A stretch of 64,000 bases of DNA from Candidatus Thorarchaeota archaeon (lineage in GTDB: Archaea; Asgardarchaeota; Thorarchaeia; Thorarchaeales; Thorarchaeaceae), in NCBI GenBank assembly GCA_021498125.1, contig JAIZWL010000001.1, positions 62,001 through 126,000 of the forward strand, in the 5' to 3' direction. Of this stretch, positions 58,174-64,000 are shown piece after piece. The notes beneath the pieces were generated by a model. The model made no database searches. It saw nothing but the letters and a program-made list of their open reading frames with translations, and was not told the origin of the DNA. A program made the translations under genes and the position numbers. Numbering within the stretch: the first letter of the stretch is position 1; every line of letters starts with the position of its first letter.

Positions 58174-59520
58174 TTACATTCCTGGAAGGCCTGGGACTGC
58201 TGGAAATCCTCCACCTCTCCTGCCTCTCCTCTGTTTCCCAAAGGACTTCATCATCTTCTTCATCTGTTCATACTGTTTGAGAAGTTCACGGACATCCTGT
58301 GTAGTAGTGCCGGATCCTTTTGCTATGCGTCTGAGTCTCGACGCTTTCAGGATTTTTGGGTTATCCAATTCTTCCTTGGTCATGGAATTCATTATGATTT
58401 CGAACTTGCGTAAGTTCTCTTCTTGAAGCTGGGCAACGTCTTCCGGAAGTTTATATTTGAGCCCTAACATCTCCATGACTTTTCCCATTGGCCCCATCTT
58501 TTTCAGTTGTCGTAGCTGCGCCATCATATCTGTCAGAGTAAATTGCCCCTTCATGAGTCGCTTTGCTGCGTCCTCGTCAAATTCTATCTGGGCCTCTTTC
58601 ACCTTTTCAATGAGACCCTTGATGTCGGACATACCCAGCAAGCGGCCTGCAAATTTCGTGGGATTGAATGGCTCAAAAGCGTCCATTCCTTCACCTACGC
58701 CGATGAATTTGATCGGCGCTCCCGTTGCTGCTACTGCGGATAGGGCACCGCCACCTTTTGCCCCGCCATCAAGTTTGGTCACTATTATTGATCCAACATT
58801 GGTGGCTTTCTTGAACGCTGCTGCCTGTGAGCCTGCCTGTTGCCCGAGTGTACCATCGATTACCAGAATAATCTCTTGAGGCTTGATTGCCTTTGCAATA
58901 TCCCGCATCTCTTTGATGAGACCTGTTTCCTCTCTATGGCGTCCAGAGGTATCTACTAAGATCAGTTCGATACCCTTCTTTTTCATCTCTGAAACGCCGC
59001 GTTTAGCAAGTTTGACTGCGTTTTTCTCCTTCTCATCACCATAGAACGGTATGTTCGATTTTTCGGCGAGCTGCTTGAGCTGATTATACGCCCCTGGGCG
59101 AAAGTTGTCCGCACAGATTACTCCCGTCTTGATACCTCTCTTCTGATAATATCTTGCAAGCTTTCCAATGGATGTTGTTTTACCCGAACCTTGAATTCCT
59201 ACTAACATAATGACATTGGGCTTGCCCGGGTGAATGGTCAATGGGACTGGTTTCTCTCCCAAAAAATATGCTAGTGAATCCCATACCACACGGATGATAT
59301 GTTCCCTTCTGGAAATCCCTCGCGGAAGATTCTCTGCAAGGGCTTGTTCTTGAACCCGCTTAGTAATTGCCATTACGAGATTGACATCAACATCTGCTTG
59401 GAGTAGAGCGCGCTGAATATCGCGTACGAGCTCTTTTACAAGATCCTCATCAATAACACTTGCACCAAACAATTTCTTGAGCGCAGAATTTAGCGCTTTT
59501 CCCAGACCTTCAAGGACCAA
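58174..59520 (-). CDS. srp54: Signal recognition particle protein SRP54
   Basis: 448-residue SRP GTPase. N domain 1-95; G domain with G1 GIQGSGKTTS near 106, DNFRPGAYNQL, DTSGRHREE (G3), TKLDGGAKGG (G4). The Met-rich M domain runs about 300-448 (LTDMMAQLRQLKKMGPMGKVMEMLG, RIAKGSGTTTQDVRELLKQYEQMKKMMK). It targets membrane and secreted proteins with 7S RNA. The MITE-like element lies just upstream, between this gene and pyrI. Confidence 0.97.
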   Translation of the reverse strand: MVLEGLGKALNSALKKLFGASVIDEDLVKELVRDIQRALLQADVDVNLVMAITKRVQEQALAENLPRGISRREHIIRVVWDSLAYFLGEKPVPLTIHPGKPNVIMLVGIQGSGKTTSIGKLARYYQKRGIKTGVICADNFRPGAYNQLKQLAEKSNIPFYGDEKEKNAVKLAKRGVSEMKKKGIELILVDTSGRHREETGLIKEMRDIAKAIKPQEIILVIDGTLGQQAGSQAAAFKKATNVGSIIVTKLDGGAKGGGALSAVAATGAPIKFIGVGEGMDAFEPFNPTKFAGRLLGMSDIKGLIEKVKEAQIEFDEDAAKRLMKGQFTLTDMMAQLRQLKKMGPMGKVMEMLGLKYKLPEDVAQLQEENLRKFEIIMNSMTKEELDNPKILKASRLRRIAKGSGTTTQDVRELLKQYEQMKKMMKSFGKQRRGRRGGGFPAVPGLPGM

Positions 59521-59574
59521 TGTTCTTCACCATGTCTTGTAGCAGAATCGTCATGTTACACATATCAACCTTCT

Positions 59575-59583
59575 CTTATGAGT
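59575..59583. repeat. Left 9-bp target-site duplication
   Basis: CTTATGAGT directly abuts the left end of the 131-bp element and is repeated exactly at its right end (59715-59723). Confidence 0.75.
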
Positions 59584-59714
59584 GGCTCTGTGTGAAAAGT
59601 CAGTGAAATAGTGATCATGAGATGTATGAACACCATTTTGCGATCGAATCCAAAACGTTTCGGGATCCATTCTGACTTGAACGATCTATGTCTGTGGACT
59701 TTTCACACAGCTCC
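59584..59714. mobile_element. 131-bp MITE-like element
   Basis: The ends are GGCTCTGTGTGAAAAGTC (59584-59601) and the complement of GGAGCTGTGTGAAAAGTC (59697-59714), identical at 16 of 18 positions, with 14 perfect in a row. A 9-bp direct repeat flanks both ends precisely. The interior has no meaningful reading frame and no transposase. This is the architecture of a miniature inverted-repeat element mobilised in trans. The parent insertion sequence is not in the window. A structured RNA is a less likely reading, since it does not explain the flanking direct repeat. Confidence 0.75.
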
Positions 59715-59723
59715 CTTATGAGT
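59715..59723. repeat. Right 9-bp target-site duplication
   Basis: CTTATGAGT, the exact copy of 59575-59583, abutting the right inverted repeat. Confidence 0.75.
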
Positions 59724-59824
59724 TATTGCGGAAGTGATAAATTGGACTATGGGGCCGCCAGCAGCAGAGCAAATTTGGTTCATATAATAGGCTCATTGAC
59801 TTTACATGATTGTGGTGCTGTAGC

Positions 59825-60310
59825 TTGACTGATGACAAGATTGGAAATATTCGGATTGTCAAAATCCATAATGGCACGGTCATCGATCATATTCGGGCGG
59901 GACATGCCCTTGAGGTTCTCAAGATCCTTGGCATAACCGGAAAAGAGGGCAGTGTCGTCACTCTCGCCATGAACATTTCTAGTTCACGGATTGGCAGTAA
60001 GGACATTGTTAAGATTGAAGACCGCTTTCTCGAAGACTCTGAAGTGGCACGTATTGCACTTGTTGCTCCTGATGCAACGATCAACAAGATTCGTGACTCA
60101 CAGGTCATTGACAAACGTCGTGTTGAGCTTCCTGATCAATTGACCAATATTGTGACATGTCCTAATCCCCGGTGCATCACAAATAAGGAACGTGAGCCTA
60201 TTCTGCCAAAGTATCAAGTGGTCTCTCGCAAACCTATGAAACTCAAGTGCTTGTATTGCTGGACTATGATAGACGAAGTTGAGATCATACGTCAATTCAT
60301 TGAACGATGA
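59825..60310 (+). CDS. pyrI: Aspartate carbamoyltransferase regulatory chain
   Basis: Zinc-containing regulatory subunit that binds nucleotides and tunes ATCase. About 161 residues: allosteric domain with IRIVKIHNGTVIDHIRAGHALEVLKILGI, then the zinc domain with CPNPRC and CLYC (C-x4-C and C-x2-C), typical spacing. The frame opens at TTG 59810, but family similarity begins after TTG 59825. PyrB is not adjacent, which is unusual because pyrBI are often paired; it must be elsewhere. The MITE-like element lies 100 bp upstream. Confidence 0.94.
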   Translation: MTDDKIGNIRIVKIHNGTVIDHIRAGHALEVLKILGITGKEGSVVTLAMNISSSRIGSKDIVKIEDRFLEDSEVARIALVAPDATINKIRDSQVIDKRRVELPDQLTNIVTCPNPRCITNKEREPILPKYQVVSRKPMKLKCLYCWTMIDEVEIIRQFIER

Positions 60311-60399
60311 GATGCTCATGCATTTAGACCAATTCCAAATGCTTTTTAGTCAAGCACCTGAGCAAGAGCCAGACTACAACTGCTGTGTGGACTCTCCCA

Positions 60400-60723
60400 A
60401 TGGTAAGTGACAAAATCGCGGTAATTGGTGACCGGGACACGGTTATTGGCTTTAGAATGGCTGGGGTGACTGAGAGTACAGTGCCTCAAAATCCCTCAGA
60501 GACCAGACAAGCCCTTCAGTCTTATTTCAGTGATCCCTCAATGGGTCTTATTCTTATCACCGAACCGCTGGCAAAGACCATTGAAGATACCATTCTCGAT
60601 TTCTCTGAGGCACCAATTCCTGTCATCATTCTTATTCCTGATCGAAGCGGATCTACTGGTGCTTATGAGACCATTCTCAAAGAACTTGTCCGTCGCGCAG
60701 TTGGAATTGAAATTAATATCTAA
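60400..60723 (+). CDS. atpF: A/V-type ATP synthase subunit F
   Basis: Central-stalk subunit of the A-type ATP synthase. The 107-residue product has KIAVIGDRDTVIGFRMAG, the SDPSMGLILITEPLA segment and PVIILIPDRSGSTG, matching NtpG/subunit F. ATG 60400 is preferred over GTG 60385, because the family begins just before KIAVIGD. Subunit A follows after 25 bp. Subunits H, I, K, E and C, normally upstream, are not here; pyrI is. Confidence 0.93.
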   Translation: MVSDKIAVIGDRDTVIGFRMAGVTESTVPQNPSETRQALQSYFSDPSMGLILITEPLAKTIEDTILDFSEAPIPVIILIPDRSGSTGAYETILKELVRRAVGIEINI

Positions 60724-60748
60724 TAGACCATCATTGGTGGATGAACAC

Positions 60749-62554
60749 ATGACCGAACATATTGGACGGATTGAGAGTATTGCCGGGCCTGTAGTCCGAT
60801 GTAGTGGGATTCCGGGTGTGCAAATGTATGAAGTTGTCCGAGTCGGTGACGAGAAACTCATCGGAGAAGTCATCGAAGTTTCGGAAGACGAGTTTACAGT
60901 TCAAGTATACGAGGAAACCTCCGGAGTTGCCCCGGGTGAGCCCGTTATTGCTACTGGCAGCCCTCTCTCTGTTGAGCTTGGTCCTGGCCTACTCGGGTCC
61001 ATTTATGATGGCATTCAGCGACCACTTCCAGAACTAAAAGAGTTGTCTGGAGATTTTATCACTCGTGGTCTTACAGTTGAGGGTCTTGATAAAGAAAAGA
61101 AATGGCTGTTTAAACCCACCAAAAAAGAGGGCGACACGGTCTTACCTGGTGACATCATCGGTGAGGTTCCCGAAACTGGTATTATCACTTCCAAGATTTT
61201 AATCCCTCACAATGTTGAAGGGGAGATAGTTGAAATAGTCCCCGAGGGGGAATATACTATTGTCGATACAATCTGTAAGGTCAAGGATGCTCGTGGTGAC
61301 ATTTATGATGTCATTATGCTGCAGAAGACCCCAGTTCGTATAGGCAGAACCTACAAAACACGAGCACCCATGGACACTCCTCTTATCACCGGGCAACGAG
61401 TTATTGATACGTTCATGCCTCAGGCAAAAGGGGGCACTGGTGCGATTCCTGGAGGATTCGGGACTGGGAAAACTGTTACCCTCCATCAATTTGCTAAATG
61501 GGCTGATGCTCAGGTTGTTGTATATGTGGGCTGCGGCGAACGAGGCAATGAGATGACCGAGGCACTTGAAGAGTGGCCGCACCTGAAAGATCCACGGACT
61601 GGACGTCCACTAATGGAACGTACCGTTCTTATCGCAAACACCTCGAATATGCCTGTTGCAGCACGAGAGGCCTCTATCTATGTTGCAGTGACCATTGCTG
61701 AATATTTCAGGGATCAGGGTTATGATGTGGCACTGATGGCCGATTCTACATCTAGATGGGCTGAGGCCTTGCGAGAGATCTCAGGTCGTCTTGGACAGTT
61801 ACCTTCGGAGGAGGGTTATCCGGCTTATCTTGGTTCACGCCTTGCTCAATTCTATGAACGCGGGGGGCGTATGGAAACACTAGGGTCTGACAAACGATTT
61901 GGGTCAATCACCATCTGTGGAGCGGTATCGCCTCCCGGTGGTGACTTTTCGGAGCCAGTTACTCAGGCAACTTTACGTATTGTCAAGGTCTTTTGGGCAT
62001 TAGACAAAGATTTGGCCGCTAGACGATTCTTCCCCGCAATTAATACACTGACAAGTTATTCACTCTATCATAGTACACTTGAAGAGTGGCATAAAGAGCA
62101 TCTTGGGCCCGACTGGCCTGAATTGGTAAAGGCCGCAATGGCAATTCTACAGAAGGATCAAGAACTTAGAGAGATCGTCCAGTTGGTTGGGCCTGACGCC
62201 CTACCCGAATCAGAACGGGCAACCTTGGAGGCAGCACGAATCATCAAGGAAGACTTCCTCACCCAGAGCGCCTTACACGAGATCGATACCTATTGTCCTA
62301 TTGGGAAGACATACCGAATGCTTCGAATTATTATCAACTTCGCACGCAAGATGTCTGAAATAGTTGATGTAGGTGCCAGTGTGCGGCGTATCCTTGAATT
62401 TAGCGTCTTGGATAATATTGCACGGATGAAGATTGCACCATGGGATAGCTATGACTCGACAATGGATGCCATCGAGGAGAAAATGGAGCATGAGTTTCAA
62501 GCTCTCTCAGAAGAACTGGCAGCGGCTGGCGTTGTTTCTCATGCTATGGAATAA
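60749..62554 (+). CDS. atpA: A/V-type ATP synthase subunit A (catalytic)
   Basis: Catalytic nucleotide-binding subunit, 601 residues. N-terminal beta barrel (GRIESIAGPVVRCSGIPGVQMYEVVRVG), non-homologous insert (KEGDTVLPGDIIGEV), P-loop GGFGTGKTV, GCGERGNEMTE, and ALMADSTSRWAEALREISGRLGQLPSEEGYP. These are classic archaeal/vacuolar A-subunit marks. The longer frame from 60530 overlaps subunit F; GGTGG 7 nt before ATG 60749 fixes the start. Downstream genes are not ATP synthase until subunit B at 63838. Confidence 0.97.
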   Translation: MTEHIGRIESIAGPVVRCSGIPGVQMYEVVRVGDEKLIGEVIEVSEDEFTVQVYEETSGVAPGEPVIATGSPLSVELGPGLLGSIYDGIQRPLPELKELSGDFITRGLTVEGLDKEKKWLFKPTKKEGDTVLPGDIIGEVPETGIITSKILIPHNVEGEIVEIVPEGEYTIVDTICKVKDARGDIYDVIMLQKTPVRIGRTYKTRAPMDTPLITGQRVIDTFMPQAKGGTGAIPGGFGTGKTVTLHQFAKWADAQVVVYVGCGERGNEMTEALEEWPHLKDPRTGRPLMERTVLIANTSNMPVAAREASIYVAVTIAEYFRDQGYDVALMADSTSRWAEALREISGRLGQLPSEEGYPAYLGSRLAQFYERGGRMETLGSDKRFGSITICGAVSPPGGDFSEPVTQATLRIVKVFWALDKDLAARRFFPAINTLTSYSLYHSTLEEWHKEHLGPDWPELVKAAMAILQKDQELREIVQLVGPDALPESERATLEAARIIKEDFLTQSALHEIDTYCPIGKTYRMLRIIINFARKMSEIVDVGASVRRILEFSVLDNIARMKIAPWDSYDSTMDAIEEKMEHEFQALSEELAAAGVVSHAME

Positions 62555-62619
62555 TTCCTTGAATGTCTGAGTAGGCCTCTGAGTTTATTACAAGCGGCTA
62601 TGACTCTCAGTTGATAATT

Positions 62620-63180
62620 ATGGTGATCTCACAGCTAGATGCCATTCGCTCCGAAATTGCGCAGTGCACCAACTGTCCACTGCACGAGACTCGTCTTCAT
62701 ACAGTGCCTGGAGAAGGATCCCCTACTGCTCGCCTGATGATAGTCGGCGAGGCTCCTGGAGCACGTGAAGACGAAACTGGTAGACCTTTTGTTGGCCGAT
62801 CCGGGGAGCTCTTGACCACACTTCTCTCAGAAATTGGGATTTCTCGTGATGAGATTTTTATCACTTCAGTCATGAAATGCAGGCCACCGAAAAATCGTAC
62901 TCCTCGACAAGGCGAGATTGCATCATGTATCCCCTATCTCTTTCGCCAGATCGAGGCGATTCGTCCTGCGATTGTTATGCTTGTTGGGGGCGTGGCAATC
63001 TCTGCTGTTATTGGTCCGTGGCGGCTCTCTGAGGCGCATGGACGCTTCTATGAGACAGAAGAGCAGAAATTCTTTATGACCTACCATCCAGCAGCGGCAT
63101 TACGTTTTCCAAAGACTGCCGATATCATACGTCAAGACCTTCAGATTATCAAGGCGGAGTTGGAATTGAGTGGTCATTAA
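62620..63180 (+). CDS. Uracil-DNA glycosylase, family 4
   Basis: 4Fe-4S uracil-DNA glycosylase of archaea and thermophilic bacteria. 186 residues: CTNCPLHETR (first two cluster Cys), VPGEGSPTARLMIVGEAPGAREDETGRPFVGRSGELL (active-site motif GEAPG), MKCRPPKNRTPRQGEIASC (last two Cys), and the C-terminal TYHPAAALR. TTG 62611 is in frame upstream. Its position between ATP synthase subunits A and B is unusual. Confidence 0.93.
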   Translation: MVISQLDAIRSEIAQCTNCPLHETRLHTVPGEGSPTARLMIVGEAPGAREDETGRPFVGRSGELLTTLLSEIGISRDEIFITSVMKCRPPKNRTPRQGEIASCIPYLFRQIEAIRPAIVMLVGGVAISAVIGPWRLSEAHGRFYETEEQKFFMTYHPAAALRFPKTADIIRQDLQIIKAELELSGH

Positions 63181-63213
63181 ATCCTCCTCTCAATACATAC
63201 CTTATGAATAGAG

Positions 63214-63738
63214 ATGGGGTTATCCGGTAATCAAGTACTACAACTTCTCCTACAACAGGTGACGAATCCTATTAGTGCTGGACCACTTCAAGGGCTTCTT
63301 GATAGTATGGGTGCGGCTCTTCATGTCTTGTACATATTCATTGTTCGCCTGTATTTTATCTTCATTGTACTTGGTTTCATTGTATATGCAACGACTCTTC
63401 ATGACTCGATGGCAAAGGTTCTAGTCAGCTTCGGAATCATTGCGTTTTTTGTTGGTCCCGTATTTGCAAGTCTTGCCACAGGATCTCCTATGGCAGCTGC
63501 CATTTTGGCTGATGGAGATGTCATGCTGATGGACTTGATCGGGATGAACGATGGCGACCTCATGTTCTTGTTACTGGCCTTTGCAGATCTGGTTGGAGCA
63601 ATCTGTATACTTGGTGGTGCGATTATGCGTTTCACTCAGCCCTCATCCGAAATGACTGAACGTGGTACTTCACTTATCGTGCGAGGTATCATTCTTCTAT
63701 GTGTTTGTGTCTTCATGTATACTCAACCATTTCTATAG
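63214..63738 (+). CDS. Hypothetical membrane protein, four or five helices
   Basis: 174 residues, very hydrophobic, with segments at about 32-58, 66-84, 92-100 (short), 115-140 and 152-172. No family recognised. There is a short acidic motif in MNDGDLMFLLLAFADLVGA. Placed 33 bp after the UDG gene and 99 bp before subunit B. A role with the ATP synthase is possible by location only. Confidence 0.6.
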   Translation: MGLSGNQVLQLLLQQVTNPISAGPLQGLLDSMGAALHVLYIFIVRLYFIFIVLGFIVYATTLHDSMAKVLVSFGIIAFFVGPVFASLATGSPMAAAILADGDVMLMDLIGMNDGDLMFLLLAFADLVGAICILGGAIMRFTQPSSEMTERGTSLIVRGIILLCVCVFMYTQPFL

Positions 63739-63837
63739 GTCTTCTCTTCGCCAATCATTTTGGCTCATAGGGGAATTCTTAAAACTGAAATGCCCGACCC
63801 ACTCCTGCGGCCGAACCCTGCCGTAGGCGGACTCGAT

Positions 63838-64000
63838 ATGAGCAAGGAAACATCAATCACTTATCGAACAGTTTCCGATGTAAGTGGCCCGCTCCTCGTA
63901 GTGGAAAACACACATAATGTCGCATATAATGAAGTGGTCAGAATCCGTACTCCCTCGGGTAAACTCCTTACAGGCACGGTTCTTGAGACTGGGCGTGGGA
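63838..64000 (+). CDS. atpB: A/V-type ATP synthase subunit B (5' part)
   Basis: Runs off the window after 54 codons. The product begins MSKETSITYRTVSDVSGPLL, followed by VVENTHNVAYNEVVRI and TGTVLETGRG, the start of the non-catalytic B subunit. An in-frame ATG at 63790 would add 16 residues unlike the family. A TATA-like TTCTTAAAAC at 63777-63786 is too close to 63790, and GGCGG about 7 nt before 63838 supports the later start. Confidence 0.9.
   Translation, partial: MSKETSITYRTVSDVSGPLLVVENTHNVAYNEVVRIRTPSGKLLTGTVLETGRG

Noticed and set aside
59584-59714. SRP (7S) RNA or other structured RNA beside srp54
   Set aside because: Too short for archaeal 7S RNA, and the exact 9-bp flanking repeat and imperfect terminal arms fit an inserted element better.
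60530-60748. Upstream extension of the ATP synthase subunit A frame
   Set aside because: It overlaps subunit F in another frame; the conserved N-terminus and the RBS support ATG 60749.
1-64000. CRISPR arrays, rRNA genes, complete insertion sequences or prophage
   Set aside because: No regularly spaced repeats, no rRNA core sequences, no transposase or integrase motifs, and no phage structural genes were seen on either strand.

Overview
This 64-kb window is chromosomal DNA from an archaeon, and the gene content points to the Asgard group, most likely a Thorarchaeota-like lineage. The archaeal core is clear: ribosomal proteins L44e, S8e, L35Ae and L10e, archaeal proteasome beta, Trm5, Taw1, TrmY, deoxyhypusine synthase, CTP-dependent riboflavin kinase, A/V-type ATP synthase, SRP54 and NOG1/DRG GTPases. 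The Asgard signal is a Sec23/24-like protein (CxxC zinc finger plus vWA trunk) beside an MglA-like small GTPase and four Roadblock/LC7 proteins, plus a small membrane protein resembling EMC6/Rab5ip. The species assignment is inference; no rRNA gene is present. Coding density is high, GTG and TTG starts are common, ribosome binding sites are GGTGA/GGAGG, and adjacent genes often overlap by about 4 bp.

Layout. 1-9.9 kb: L44e, SHMT, MazG-like, a COG1665-type nucleotidyltransferase, Trm5, DUF371, Pcm, then a minus-strand run (radical SAM, Taw1, translin, riboflavin kinase) and a proteasome beta subunit whose catalytic Thr is Ala. 10-21 kb: NOG1, RtcA, NadM, ProS with a structured leader, a 2-hydroxyacid dehydrogenase, a MutS-like ATPase with a phosphoesterase, a ZIP transporter and three tRNAs. 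Two of these tRNAs carry introns outside the anticodon loop. 21-29.7 kb: NadC, AMMECR1, dihydroorotase, two CBS proteins, RqcH/NEMF, the EMC6-like protein, an Lrp regulator with a KaiC-like ATPase, and a prepilin peptidase. 29.9-37.2 kb: two-subunit fumarase, a TfrAB-type fumarate reductase, HypA and HypE (redox and hydrogenase maturation). 37.2-42 kb: the ScpB-ScpA-SMC condensin operon.

42.2-48.7 kb is the most distinctive block: Roadblock <- | -> Sec23/24-like, Roadblock, Roadblock, MglA-like GTPase, Roadblock, cis-prenyltransferase and an unrecognised helical repeat protein. It reads as a GTPase/regulator/coat-like module. 48.7-59.5 kb: ADP-forming acetyl-CoA synthetase, a biotin-synthase-like radical SAM protein, L35Ae, deoxyhypusine synthase, L10e, TrmJ, a DRG-like GTPase, TrmY and SRP54. 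A 131-bp MITE-like element with 18-bp terminal inverted repeats and a 9-bp target duplication lies at 59584-59714. 59.8-64 kb: PyrI, then ATP synthase F and A, interrupted by a family-4 uracil-DNA glycosylase and a membrane protein before subunit B runs off the window.

All function calls rest on motif recognition by eye; no database search was run. No CRISPR array, rRNA gene or complete insertion sequence was seen. The longest gene-poor stretch is 31414-31818, which holds a terminator hairpin, a 43-codon membrane ORF and overlapping palindromes.
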